Shown one piece after another: positions 36,394-46,352 of a stretch of 64,000 nt of DNA. Location of the stretch: positions 46,951 through 110,950 of the forward strand of contig NZ_JMLU01000010.1 in assembly GCF_000686885.1 (NCBI RefSeq), in the 5' to 3' direction. Made by a program: the position numbers and the translations under genes. Position 1 is the first letter of the stretch, and each line of letters opens with the position of its first letter. The notes beneath the pieces are model-generated. The model was given only the letters and a program-made list of their open reading frames with translations. It had not been told where the DNA came from and ran no database searches. This DNA is from Flavobacterium sasangense DSM 21067 (GTDB lineage: Bacteria; Bacteroidota; Bacteroidia; Flavobacteriales; Flavobacteriaceae).

Positions 36394-37425
36394 TTAAAAT
36401 TCAATTCGTGCTTTAGAAGTAACATCAGCTTGACTGAAATTTTCTTCTAAAAAGTTATAATACCCTACAATTCCAATCATTGCTGCATTATCGGTTGTGT
36501 ATTCAAATTTTGGAATATAAGATTTCCAACCGTATTTTTTTTCGGCTTCTTTCAATGTAGTTCGAATTCCGGAATTTGCCGAAACGCCGCCACCAATCGC
36601 AATTTGATTAATTCCAGTTTCAGCAACAGCTAATTTCAATTTATCCATCAAAATATTAATAATAGTGTATTGGATAGAAGCACAAATGTCCGCTTTGTTT
36701 TCTTGGATAAAATTGGGATTAAGCGCTACATTTTTTTGGATGAAATATAGAATTTGGGTTTTTAAACCACTAAAACTAAAATTCAAACCATCTACTTTTG
36801 GTTTGGTAAATGGAAACGCTTTTGGATTTCCTTCTTGTGCAAATTTATCAATCAATGGCCCGCCAGGATAGGGAAGTCCTAAAATCTTAGCCGATTTATC
36901 AAAAGCTTCACCCACCGCATCATCAGTAGTTTCTCCAATAATTTCCAAATCAAAAAAACTATTCACTTTCACAATTTGCGTATGTCCGCCAGAAATAGTC
37001 AACGCCAAAAAAGGAAAAGTAGGTTTATCAAAACCTTCTTCGTCAATAAAATGAGCTAAAATATGCGCTTTCATGTGATTTACAGCTACCAACGGAATAT
37101 CCAAAGCCATACTCATCGATTTCGCAAAAGAACCGCCAACTAACAGTGAACCCATTAATCCTGGACCTTGTGTGAAAGCGATACAATTCAAGTCGTTTTT
37201 GGTAATTCCAGCCTTTTTTATAGCAACATCTACTACCGGAACAATGTTTTGTTGGTGCGCTCTCGAAGCTAATTCTGGAACTACGCCACCATATTCTTCG
37301 TGAATCGCTTGTCGTGCCACAATATTGGATAAAACAACATCATTACAAAGTACGGCTGCGGACGTATCATCACACGAACTTTCGATAGCTAAAGTATATA
37401 TTTTTCTTTCTGACATTTTAGGCAT
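36394..37425 (-). CDS. tsaD: tRNA N6-adenosine threonylcarbamoyltransferase TsaD
   Basis: 343 residues; two possible starts (37425, and an internal Met three codons later). Seen: the ATP-binding TLAIESSCDDTSAAV, AHQQNIVPVV, HMKAHILAHF whose two histidines bind the metal, LTISGGHTQIV, GLPYPGGPLIDKFA and IGGGVSANSGIR. TsaD transfers threonylcarbamoyl onto A37 of ANN-decoding tRNAs with TsaB, TsaC and TsaE. It is divergent from tamB and leads the operon tsaD-hydrolase-rsmE-DUF4159. Confidence 0.96.
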   Translation of the reverse strand: MPKMSERKIYTLAIESSCDDTSAAVLCNDVVLSNIVARQAIHEEYGGVVPELASRAHQQNIVPVVDVAIKKAGITKNDLNCIAFTQGPGLMGSLLVGGSFAKSMSMALDIPLVAVNHMKAHILAHFIDEEGFDKPTFPFLALTISGGHTQIVKVNSFFDLEIIGETTDDAVGEAFDKSAKILGLPYPGGPLIDKFAQEGNPKAFPFTKPKVDGLNFSFSGLKTQILYFIQKNVALNPNFIQENKADICASIQYTIINILMDKLKLAVAETGINQIAIGGGVSANSGIRTTLKEAEKKYGWKSYIPKFEYTTDNAAMIGIVGYYNFLEENFSQADVTSKARIEF

Positions 37426-37444
37426 GAAATTTGGAATAGGGATA

Positions 37445-37476
37445 TTGTAATTATCTTACAAATTTCCTTATTTTTG
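37445..37476 (+). promoter_or_regulatory. tamB promoter
   Basis: TTG (37445-37447), 21 bases, TATTTTTG (37469-37476), an exact Bacteroidetes -33/-7 pair. Transcription would start near 37482, leaving a leader of about 20 bases before the unusual tamB N-terminus. Confidence 0.65.
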
Positions 37477-37500
37477 TTGGATTATACACCCAGTTAAATA

Positions 37501-40500
37501 ATTGGTAGCAAATTTAAAACAAAAGAACGTATCAAAAAATTTAAAAAAATACTATTTCGTTCCCTAATAGCAATTTTATTGCTGTTTCTCTTATTGGGTA
37601 TTCTTTTGTCGTTACCTTTTGTGCAAACTGCTTTAGGAAAATACGCGACTGATAGCTTAAATAAGTCTTTCGGTACTAATATTGCAATAGGAAAAGTTGC
37701 CATTACGCCTTTCGGAAGTGTAAAACTTGGAGATGTTTTGGTTTTAGATCATCATAAAGACACCTTGTTTTATATCAAGAAATTAAATACTTCTATTTTA
37801 AGTTTTAAGAAAATTTACGATCCGGGTCATCCTTATTTGAAAGATGTGGTTTTGCATGGAATGGATGTTAGAATTGTAAATTACAAAAACGAAGATTATA
37901 CCAACTTAGATAAATTCATTGAAGCTTTTGATGATGGTTCTCCTTCTTCGGGAAGATTTAGAATGAAAGCCAATAAGATGACGGTTTACAACAGCCGTTT
38001 TCAATACATTGACCACAATCTTCAAACGCCAAAAATGCTCGATTTTACGCAATTAAATGGTAAAATCGAAGATTTCTTTATCAAAGGCTCCAATGTTTAC
38101 ACGTTTATAGATAAGCTATCTTTCAAAGATCATCGCGGATTGTTAGTCGAAAATATTACGGCTGATTTTACGTATACCAAGAAAAATATATTGTTAGAAC
38201 AACTAGCAATGAAAACTCCTTTATCTGAAATGAAAGGTAGAGTAGAGTTGAAGTACAACAGAAAAGATTTTTCAGATTTTAATAACAAAGTTATTTTTGA
38301 TGTTCAGTTTGATAAAGCTACGATTGCTTCAAACGATTTGAATTATTTTTACAATGAATTCGGGAAAAATAATGTCTTTTATGTTGATACGCATTTAGTT
38401 GGAACATTGAATAATTTCACAACTCATAATTTAAAATTAGTAGATAAGAATCAATCAGAAATTATTGGAACTGCCAATTTTAGAAATCTTTTTGGAAAAG
38501 GAAATCAAGAGTTTTACATGAAAGGAAACTTTGATCGAATTACTTCCAATTATGAAGATTTAAAATCGATTTTACCTCGAATTTTAGGCAATAATTTACC
38601 ATCGGTTTTGGCTAAATTAGGAAATGTAAATATTTCTGGTGCTGTAGAATTAACTCAAAAATACATCAACGCCGATGTTTCGATGTTATCGCAATTGGGT
38701 TATTTAGAAGGTAATTTAGCAATGCAAAATATCAATAATATTGATAATGCTTCATATCAAGGAAATATTAAGTTAGACGCTTTTGATTTAGGAACACTTT
38801 TAAGTCAAAACGATATTGGCAAAGTTACATTAGATTTAGATGTTGATGGTAAAGGATTCACGCAAAAATTGTTGAATACAGCTATAAAAGGAAAAATTGA
38901 TAAATTTTATTATAACGGATATAATTATCAAAACATTACGGTTGATGGAAGTATGAAAATGCCTTATTATAAAGGGTATTTCAATAGTAATGATCCCAAT
39001 TTAAAAATGGATTTTGATGGAACTGTCGATTTAAGTTTGAAAGCGAAAAATTATGATTTTAAAGCTCAAATTGACTATGCTGATTTACATATCTTAAATT
39101 TCTATAAAACAGATTCTATATCTATTTTTAAAGGAACTATCGATTTCAAAGCAGATGGAAATTCGATTGATGATTTAGCAGGAGTTTTAAAAATTAATAA
39201 CGTTTCGTACCAAAATAGTAAAGATTCGTACTTTTTTGATGATTTTGAAATCACTTCTTCTTTTGATGCGGAACGAGTTAGAACTATTGAAATTAATTCT
39301 CCCGATATTATTACAGGGCAAATTGTTGGAAAATACAAAGTAAATCAATTGCAAAAAATGGTAGAAAATGCATTAGGAAGTTTGTATGCCAATTATTCTC
39401 CAAATAAATTAGAAAAAGGACAATTTTTAAATTTTGATTTAACGATTTATGATAAAATTGTTGAAGTTTTTATACCAGATGTAAAAATATCTGAAAATAC
39501 AAAAGCTAAAGGAAAAATAAGTGGTGATGAAGGAAAATTTGTGTTCGATTTTACTTCGCCAAATATCATTGCATATGAAAATACTATTGAAAATGTAAAT
39601 ATTGAAATCGACAATAAGAATCCATTATATAATGCCTATATAACAGTTGATTCAATTAAAAATGGTAAGTATAAAATTGCTGATTTTAATTTAATTAACG
39701 TTACCTTAAAAGATACATTGTTTGTTCGTTCTGAGTTTAAAGGTGGACCTAAGAGTGAAGATACGTATGATTTGAACTTGTATCATACCATAAATGAAGA
39801 TAAGCAATCTATAGTTGGATTTAAAAAATCAGAGATTAAATTCAAAGAATACCTTTGGTTTATTAACGAACAAGAAACAGAAGACAATAAAATTGTATTC
39901 GATAAAAAGTTTAAAGATTTCGATTTTCAAAAGTTAACGTTATCTCATAACAATCAAAAGATTGATTTTTTTGGGACCATGCGCGATTCTACCTATAAAG
40001 ATTTCAAATTATCCTTTGATGATGTAGATTTAAATAAGGTAACGCCTGCATTAGATAGTTTATCATTTGGCGGAAAAATCAACGGAAATATTACCTACAA
40101 ACAAGATAGAAATAAGTATGAGCCTATTTCAAACTTAACCATTGATAGCTTGAAAATCAATCAGTTTTTACTAGGCGATTTAGATTTTAAAATTGAAGGG
40201 AATGAAAATTTCAATCAGTTTAAAGTGAATTCTAGTTTAAAACAAGATGGTCAAGAACATTTTTTCTTGGATGGAAATATAAATTTTGTGGGACAACAAT
40301 CAAGTTTAGATTTAGTTGCTGGTTTTGAAAAATTCAATTTAGCGCCATTTGGTTCGTTATTAGGAAGTGTTTTGTCTGATGTTAGAGGAAATGCCACGGG
40401 TAGAACTACCATTGGTGGTTCATTAACCGAACCTGAGATGGATGGACGACTTTATCTCAATGATGCCGGAATGCGTGTTCCATATTTGAATGTGGATTAT

Positions 40501-42018
40501 GCTTTTGAAAAAAATGCTATTGTTGATTTAACCGAGCATCAATTTAGTCTTCGAAAAATTGAAGTAACCGATACCAAATACAAAACAAAAGGAGTAATTG
40601 ATGGAACGATACGTCATGAAAACCTTGGCGATTGGGAACTCGATTTGCATTTGATTTCGGATAATATTTTAGCATTAGACACAAAAGATTCAGAAGATGC
40701 CTACTATTACGGAACAGCTTTTATGAAAGGAAAAGCGAGTATAACAGGCTCTGTAGATGCATTAAATATTAAAGTTGCAGGTGAGTCTGAGAAAGGAACT
40801 TCTATAAAAATTCCGGTAAACGATGATGAAGATTTAGGAAACAATTCCTTTATTAGTTTTATGACAGTGGAAGAATATCAAAAATCTCTTTTAGGTAAAA
40901 TTGTTAAAGAAAATAGATATCAAGGATTAGAACTTGATTTTAATTTTGATATTGACACTGATGCCGATATTGAAATTATTCTAAACCGTGAAACAGGTCA
41001 TGCTATGAAAGGAACGGGAGTAGGTTCTATGCAAATGAATATAAACACACTTGGTAAATTTGAAATGTTTGGCGATTTTATTGTTCAAGAAGGGCAATAT
41101 AATTTTAAATATGGAGGAATTATCGATAAAAAATTTAGTGTAGAAAAAGGAGGGACTATTCGTTGGGATGGTCAACCAATGAATGCGGTTTTAGATTTAA
41201 AAGCAACTTATAAAACTATGGCAAACCCTGCAGTTTTAGTTGAGAGCGCTTCTTTCAATAGAAAAGTAGATACCAATGTTTCTATTCTTTTAAATGGTAA
41301 TTTAAGTAACCCACAGCCTGATTTTAACATTGATTTCCCAACGGTAAGTTCAGTATTAAAAAGCGAAATCGATTATAAATTGCAGGACAAAGATACACGT
41401 CAAACACAGGCTTTTGCATTGATGGCTACAGGAACGTTTGTAACAGCAGAATCTGGAGGAAACGCAGCTTATGGTTCGTTAATTGAAGGAGCAAGCTCAA
41501 TCATTAATGGCTTGTTTGCAGATGAAGATAGTAATTTACAATTAGGTTTAGATTATTCACAAGGAAATAGACTAACTGAGATTTCAGATCGTGTTGGTGT
41601 AACAATGAATACAAGAATTAATGACCGTATTTCGATAAATGGAAAAGTAGGGGTTCCTGTTGGTGGAGTTACTGAGTCTGTTATTGTGGGTAATTTAGAA
41701 GTTTTAATTCAAATTAATGAAGATGGTTCGCTTAATGCACACGTATTTAATCGTGAAAACGACATTAATTATGTAGGAGAAGGTATTGGATATACTCAAG
41801 GATTAGGAATAACCTACAATGTAGAGTTCAATGATTTTAAAGAAATGATGCGAAAAATATTCGGCAAAAACAAAAAGAAAGACGATACATCAAAATCACA
41901 AGATGAATTACCAGATTCAGAATTTCCACCTGAATTTATAGAGTTTATTAACCAACGAAAAACAAAATCGATAGAAGCTGTAAAAGAGGAGCCAGTAAAA
42001 GTTCCAGAAATCGATTAA
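37501..42018 (+). CDS. tamB: TamB-like translocation/assembly module protein
   Basis: About 1500 residues. A basic segment followed by a TM anchor (KKILFRSLIAILLLFLLLGILLSLPFVQTA) leads into a long beta-helical body with repeated -KGKIxG- strands and the C-terminal DUF490 domain (QEGQYNFKYGGIIDKKFSVEKGGTIRWDG; NPQPDFNIDFPTVSSVLKSEIDYKL). TamB-family proteins span the periplasm and move phospholipid, or aid outer-membrane protein insertion. The first ATG/GTG/TTG in frame is TTG 37579, in the middle of the anchor; the frame is open up to TAA at 37495 with no canonical start. The feature begins at ATT 37501 as a best guess. Divergent from tsaD. Confidence 0.85.
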   Translation: MGSKFKTKERIKKFKKILFRSLIAILLLFLLLGILLSLPFVQTALGKYATDSLNKSFGTNIAIGKVAITPFGSVKLGDVLVLDHHKDTLFYIKKLNTSILSFKKIYDPGHPYLKDVVLHGMDVRIVNYKNEDYTNLDKFIEAFDDGSPSSGRFRMKANKMTVYNSRFQYIDHNLQTPKMLDFTQLNGKIEDFFIKGSNVYTFIDKLSFKDHRGLLVENITADFTYTKKNILLEQLAMKTPLSEMKGRVELKYNRKDFSDFNNKVIFDVQFDKATIASNDLNYFYNEFGKNNVFYVDTHLVGTLNNFTTHNLKLVDKNQSEIIGTANFRNLFGKGNQEFYMKGNFDRITSNYEDLKSILPRILGNNLPSVLAKLGNVNISGAVELTQKYINADVSMLSQLGYLEGNLAMQNINNIDNASYQGNIKLDAFDLGTLLSQNDIGKVTLDLDVDGKGFTQKLLNTAIKGKIDKFYYNGYNYQNITVDGSMKMPYYKGYFNSNDPNLKMDFDGTVDLSLKAKNYDFKAQIDYADLHILNFYKTDSISIFKGTIDFKADGNSIDDLAGVLKINNVSYQNSKDSYFFDDFEITSSFDAERVRTIEINSPDIITGQIVGKYKVNQLQKMVENALGSLYANYSPNKLEKGQFLNFDLTIYDKIVEVFIPDVKISENTKAKGKISGDEGKFVFDFTSPNIIAYENTIENVNIEIDNKNPLYNAYITVDSIKNGKYKIADFNLINVTLKDTLFVRSEFKGGPKSEDTYDLNLYHTINEDKQSIVGFKKSEIKFKEYLWFINEQETEDNKIVFDKKFKDFDFQKLTLSHNNQKIDFFGTMRDSTYKDFKLSFDDVDLNKVTPALDSLSFGGKINGNITYKQDRNKYEPISNLTIDSLKINQFLLGDLDFKIEGNENFNQFKVNSSLKQDGQEHFFLDGNINFVGQQSSLDLVAGFEKFNLAPFGSLLGSVLSDVRGNATGRTTIGGSLTEPEMDGRLYLNDAGMRVPYLNVDYAFEKNAIVDLTEHQFSLRKIEVTDTKYKTKGVIDGTIRHENLGDWELDLHLISDNILALDTKDSEDAYYYGTAFMKGKASITGSVDALNIKVAGESEKGTSIKIPVNDDEDLGNNSFISFMTVEEYQKSLLGKIVKENRYQGLELDFNFDIDTDADIEIILNRETGHAMKGTGVGSMQMNINTLGKFEMFGDFIVQEGQYNFKYGGIIDKKFSVEKGGTIRWDGQPMNAVLDLKATYKTMANPAVLVESASFNRKVDTNVSILLNGNLSNPQPDFNIDFPTVSSVLKSEIDYKLQDKDTRQTQAFALMATGTFVTAESGGNAAYGSLIEGASSIINGLFADEDSNLQLGLDYSQGNRLTEISDRVGVTMNTRINDRISINGKVGVPVGGVTESVIVGNLEVLIQINEDGSLNAHVFNRENDINYVGEGIGYTQGLGITYNVEFNDFKEMMRKIFGKNKKKDDTSKSQDELPDSEFPPEFIEFINQRKTKSIEAVKEEPVKVPEID

Positions 42019-42155
42019 TTCGTAGTTTTTTAGTAGAAAAATCAAAAAGTTATTAACGAAAACGTTTGAATTTGCAGCTATAATTAAATAGTTTGCAAGA
42101 ATCACTGTTTTTTTATTTTTCGTTTTATAACTTTACATAAACAATCAAAAAGAAT

Positions 42156-43142
42156 ATGTCAACAAAGGTCAAAAGAGTAGGTGTTTTAACTTCTGGAGGT
42201 GATTCTCCTGGAATGAATGCTGCCATTCGCGCAGTTGTTAGAGCTTGTGCTTATTATAATTTGGAATGTGTAGGTATTTATAGAGGTTACCAAGGTATGA
42301 TTGAAGGAGACTTCAAAGAAATGGGACCTCGTGATGTGAAAAATATTATCAATAAAGGAGGAACTATTTTAAAATCGGCTCGTTCGGCAGATTTTCGTAC
42401 AGCTGAAGGGCGAAAAAAAGCATACGACAATTTGGTAGCAGCTGGAATTGATTCATTTGTAGTAATTGGTGGTGATGGAAGTTTTACCGGTGCAGAAATT
42501 TTCAATGAAGAATACGGATTTCCTGTGATTGGAATTCCTGGAACTATTGATAACGATATTTATGGAACAAGTCATACTTTAGGATATGACACCGCTTTAA
42601 ATACTGTAATTGATGCTATCGATAAAATTAGAGATACCGCAAATTCACACAACCGATTATTCTTCGTAGAAGTAATGGGAAGAGATGCAGGTCATATCGC
42701 ACTAAATGCTGGAATTGGAGCAGGAGCAGAAGAAATTCTAATCCCAGAAGAAGATTTTGGTTTAGATCGACTTGTAGAATCATTAAAACGAAGTAAAGGT
42801 TCAGGAAAAACTTCAAGTATTGTGGTAGTTTCTGAAGGAGATAAAATTGGTAAAAACGTTTTCGAATTAAAAGATTATATCGAAGAGAACATGCCAGAGT
42901 ATGATGTTCGTGTTTCAGTTTTAGGGCACATGCAACGTGGTGGTTCTCCTTCTTGTTTTGACCGAGTTTTAGCGTCTAGATTAGGAGTTAAAGCAGTTGA
43001 AACCTTGTTAGAAGGTAAATCTAACTATATGGTTGGTTTGAATCAAGATAAAATCACTTTAACGCCTTTAGAACAAGCCATCAAAGGACAAAGTGAAATC
43101 GATATGGAATTGGTAAAAGTATCCGATATCGTATCATCATAA
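42156..43142 (+). CDS. pfkA: ATP-dependent 6-phosphofructokinase
   Basis: 328 residues. Seen: VGVLTSGGDSPGMNAAIRAVVR (ATP/G loop), GGDGSFTGA, the catalytic GIPGTIDNDIYGTSHTLGYDTALNT with the Asp base, FVEVMGRDAGHIALNAG, VVVSEGDK and HMQRGGSPSCFDR. These match group A bacterial PfkA, which phosphorylates fructose-6-phosphate in glycolysis. The ATP-preferring glycine GGDGS is kept, arguing against the PPi-dependent type. It precedes gap by 27 bases in a likely operon pfkA-gap, possibly including the sugar kinase. Confidence 0.96.
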   Translation: MSTKVKRVGVLTSGGDSPGMNAAIRAVVRACAYYNLECVGIYRGYQGMIEGDFKEMGPRDVKNIINKGGTILKSARSADFRTAEGRKKAYDNLVAAGIDSFVVIGGDGSFTGAEIFNEEYGFPVIGIPGTIDNDIYGTSHTLGYDTALNTVIDAIDKIRDTANSHNRLFFVEVMGRDAGHIALNAGIGAGAEEILIPEEDFGLDRLVESLKRSKGSGKTSSIVVVSEGDKIGKNVFELKDYIEENMPEYDVRVSVLGHMQRGGSPSCFDRVLASRLGVKAVETLLEGKSNYMVGLNQDKITLTPLEQAIKGQSEIDMELVKVSDIVSS

Positions 43143-43145
43143 TGA

Positions 43146-44180
<1,035 letters not shown>

Positions 44181-44192
44181 TATTTCTTTTAA

Positions 44193-44223
44193 AAAATCCC
44201 GTTACATTTGTGTGCGGGATTTT
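44193..44223 (+). terminator. gap terminator
   Basis: Stem AAAATCCCG (44193-44201) / CGGGATTTT (44215-44223) with a loop that can form a small inner helix (ACA/TGT), then T-rich DNA. Confidence 0.82.
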
Positions 44224-44254
44224 TTGCTTCCTAAACTAAACTAACACCAACCAA

Positions 44255-45106
44255 ATGAAATTACTTGTTGACAGTGGTTCTACTAAAGCCGATTGGATTG
44301 CAATTGATGATAACGGAAAAGTATTATTCACTACTCAAACTTTAGGATTAAACCCTGAAGTACTAGACAAAGAAGAAATTATCAATCGTTTAGACGATAA
44401 ATTTGATATTTCGCACAATAAAGACAAAGCCACGCACTTGTTCTTCTACGGAGCAGGTTGTGGAACCGATAGAATGAAAGACTTCTTAACCTTAGTTTTT
44501 AAAGATTATTTTTCAAATGCTTCTGTTGTAGTTCATGAAGACACCTATGCTGCGGTATATGCTACTACTCCAAAAGATGAAAAAGCGATTGTTTGTATCT
44601 TAGGAACAGGCTCTAATTGTTCTTATTTTGATGGAAAAGTATTGCATCAAAAAGTACAATCGCTGGGTTATATTGCAATGGATGATTGTTCTGGGAATCG
44701 TTTTGGGCGTCATTTGATTCGTGCTTATTACTTTAACAAAATGCCAAAAGAATTAGCACAAGAATTTGAAGAGGAATACAATGTGGATGCTGATTATATT
44801 AAACATAATTTGTACAAAGAACCCAATCCAAATGCGTATTTAGCCACTTTTGCTAAGTTTTTAATTCGTCATAAAGACACCGAATTCTGCCAAAAATTCA
44901 TTCAAAAAGAAATGGAAGCTTTTGTAGAAAATTATATTGAACAGTTCGAAAATTGCAAAGAAGTTCCCGTTCATTTTATTGGCTCGATTGCGTTTTATTT
45001 GAAAGACGAATTAACAGCAATTCTTGAAAAACGCGGAATTACAATAGGAAATGTGTTACGAAGACCAATCGATGGTTTAATTGAATATCACATTTTAAAC
45101 AAATAA
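44255..45106 (+). CDS. BadF/BadG-type ATPase, N-acetylglucosamine kinase-like
   Basis: 283 residues of the ASKHA fold. Phosphate-1 motif LLVDSGSTKADWIAID; later IVCILGTGSNCSYFDG (phosphate-2) and AMDDCSGNRFGRHLIRAYY; and VHFIGSIAFYLKDEL (adenosine motif region). This layout matches the NAGK-like BadF/BadG/BcrA/BcrD proteins of Bacteroidetes, presumed kinases for amino sugars. Substrate not proven. It lies 74 bases after gap, past a terminator, and ends with its own terminator. Confidence 0.82.
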   Translation: MKLLVDSGSTKADWIAIDDNGKVLFTTQTLGLNPEVLDKEEIINRLDDKFDISHNKDKATHLFFYGAGCGTDRMKDFLTLVFKDYFSNASVVVHEDTYAAVYATTPKDEKAIVCILGTGSNCSYFDGKVLHQKVQSLGYIAMDDCSGNRFGRHLIRAYYFNKMPKELAQEFEEEYNVDADYIKHNLYKEPNPNAYLATFAKFLIRHKDTEFCQKFIQKEMEAFVENYIEQFENCKEVPVHFIGSIAFYLKDELTAILEKRGITIGNVLRRPIDGLIEYHILNK

Positions 45107-45126
45107 AAATAAATTTAAAGTAGTTA

Positions 45127-45160
45127 AAATCTCAAATCAGAAGCAATTGATTTGGGATTT
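45127..45160 (+). terminator. Terminator of the BadF-type kinase gene
   Basis: 13 bp stem AAATCTCAAATCA / TGATTTGGGATTT (one G-U) with an 8-base loop and a T-run after it. The T-run lies inside the mgsA promoter region. Confidence 0.85.
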
Positions 45161-45176
45161 TTTCTTTTTATCTTTG
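45147..45176 (+). promoter_or_regulatory. mgsA promoter
   Basis: TTG (45147-45149), 19 bases, TATCTTTG (45169-45176), an exact -33/-7 pair, ending 18 bases before the mgsA ATG. It overlaps the upstream terminator. Confidence 0.6.
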
Positions 45177-45194
45177 TAAGGAAATTAGTTACTC

Positions 45195-45566
45195 ATGGAA
45201 ATAGCCATTATAGCACACGACGGAAAAAAAGCCGATATGGTGCAGTTTTTAAATAAGAACAAAACCATTTTATCGAAAGAAAAAATAAAAATCATTGCTA
45301 CTGGTACCACAGGCGGAAGGGCAGAAGCAGCCGGTTTTAAAGTAAAGAAAATGCTTTCAGGACCTTTAGGTGGAGATGCTCAGATTGCAGCACGCGTAGC
45401 AGAAGGAAAAACCAAAATGGTGTTGTTTTTCAAAGATCCAAATTCCAGTCACGCCCACGAAGCAGATATTAACATGCTAATTCGTATTTGTGATGTTCAC
45501 AATGTGCCTTTAGCGACAAATGAAGCTACGGCGCAGTTGTTGTTATTGGGATTGGATGAAGTTTGA
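45195..45566 (+). CDS. mgsA: Methylglyoxal synthase
   Basis: 123 residues, shorter than the 152 of E. coli and lacking extra terminal sequence. Seen: EIAIIAHDGKKADMVQFL, IIATGTTGGRAEAAGF, the catalytic Asp in SGPLGGDAQIAARVAEGK, FFKDPNSSHAHEADINMLIRICDVHNVPLATNEATAQLLL. MgsA converts dihydroxyacetone phosphate to methylglyoxal and phosphate, a relief valve for glycolysis when phosphate is low. Its position after pfkA, gap and a sugar kinase fits that role. Confidence 0.93.
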   Translation: MEIAIIAHDGKKADMVQFLNKNKTILSKEKIKIIATGTTGGRAEAAGFKVKKMLSGPLGGDAQIAARVAEGKTKMVLFFKDPNSSHAHEADINMLIRICDVHNVPLATNEATAQLLLLGLDEV

Positions 45567-45572
45567 ATGTTT

Positions 45573-45688
45573 GCGGTTTGATTTCATTGAGGTTTAGTTA
45601 GTACCAAACATTATAAATACAACTAAACATTCCATTCAGCAGCTTATTTTCAATAGAAAATCCGGAAGTAGCCACTGAAGCAAACCGC
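45573..45688. repeat. Long imperfect palindrome, cassette-flanking element I
   Basis: Arms GCGGTTTG (45573-45580) and CAAACCGC (45681-45688) match exactly; an inner pair GTTTAGTT (45592-45599) / AACTAAAC (45621-45628) also matches. The right arm read in reverse complement is GCGGTTTGCTTCAGTGGC, sharing 12 of 18 positions with the arm of element II. Confidence 0.65.
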
Positions 45689-45690
45689 TT

Positions 45691-46152
45691 TTAGCAAAGG
45701 TTTTCTTTCAGCAGTAAAAAATCTTTATTTGAAATATTTTCTAGATTTAGAAAGAATTCTGTCTTCAAAAATGATTTACTTTCAAATCGTATTTTTAATT
45801 TAGTTTCATTTAATTCAACAAAAGTAATTGTATATAAATTAAAAATAGAATATTTATTAGTTTCAGTTTTTTTTATAACTAATGGAATACTATAGAAATT
45901 TGTCGGCCACGATTTTCTAAACTTTAAAAAGATTTCGTTATCAATAAAATAAAATTTGCAATAATCGAATTCTTCAAAAGATTTTTTTGAAGTTTTAGTA
46001 TAAATTCTAATATCTTCTGTTTGCGAAGTTTTAGAGTTAATTTTTGAATTAATAAATTTTCGTTCTTTTGAGGCTTTATAAAAGTAATATAGATAAATTA
46101 CGATTAATAAAACCAAAGAGATTTTAAGTATTGATGTAAATAATTCTTCCAA
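45691..46152 (-). CDS. Hypothetical membrane-anchored protein
   Basis: 153 residues, not recognised. The N-terminal ILKISLVLLIVIYLYYFYK is a signal anchor, followed by a positively charged KASKERKF. The soluble part is a small beta-rich domain (CKFYFIDNEIFLKFRKSWPTNFYSIPLVIKKTE, FVELNETKLKIRFESKSF). It is AT-rich. The gene lies between two long imperfect palindromes (elements I and II) that share arm sequence, giving it a cassette-like appearance. It is read opposite to the neighbouring glycolytic genes. Confidence 0.55.
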   Translation of the reverse strand: MEELFTSILKISLVLLIVIYLYYFYKASKERKFINSKINSKTSQTEDIRIYTKTSKKSFEEFDYCKFYFIDNEIFLKFRKSWPTNFYSIPLVIKKTETNKYSIFNLYTITFVELNETKLKIRFESKSFLKTEFFLNLENISNKDFLLLKENLC

Positions 46153-46179
46153 TTTTTAGTTTAGTTTTTCTAAATCTTT

Positions 46180-46350
46180 GCTAACGTTTTGCGGCTTTAA
46201 GAAGTGGCGTAATTTTCTTCACAAGCCATCACAAATATACCGAAAAGTGTTTAAGAAAAAACTTCTTTTTTAAGAAAAAATGCAAACACTAGCTTTTCCA
46301 AAAAATCACTGACCTAGCCATTTCTTAAAACCGCTGTTAACCGCTGTTTA
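46180..46350. repeat. Long imperfect palindrome, cassette-flanking element II
   Basis: Arms GCGGCTTTAAGAAGTGGC (46191-46208) and, as reverse complement, GCGGTTTTAAGAAATGGC (46317-46334): 16 of 18 match. An inner pair AGTGTTT (46246-46252) / AAACACT (46284-46290) matches exactly. The right flank CCGCTGTTAACCGCTG is itself a short repeat. Confidence 0.75.
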
Positions 46351-46352
46351 TT

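Noticed and set aside
37494..37703. Short minus-strand open frame over the tamB start
   Set aside because: It lies antisense to the tamB anchor, has no family match and no promoter.
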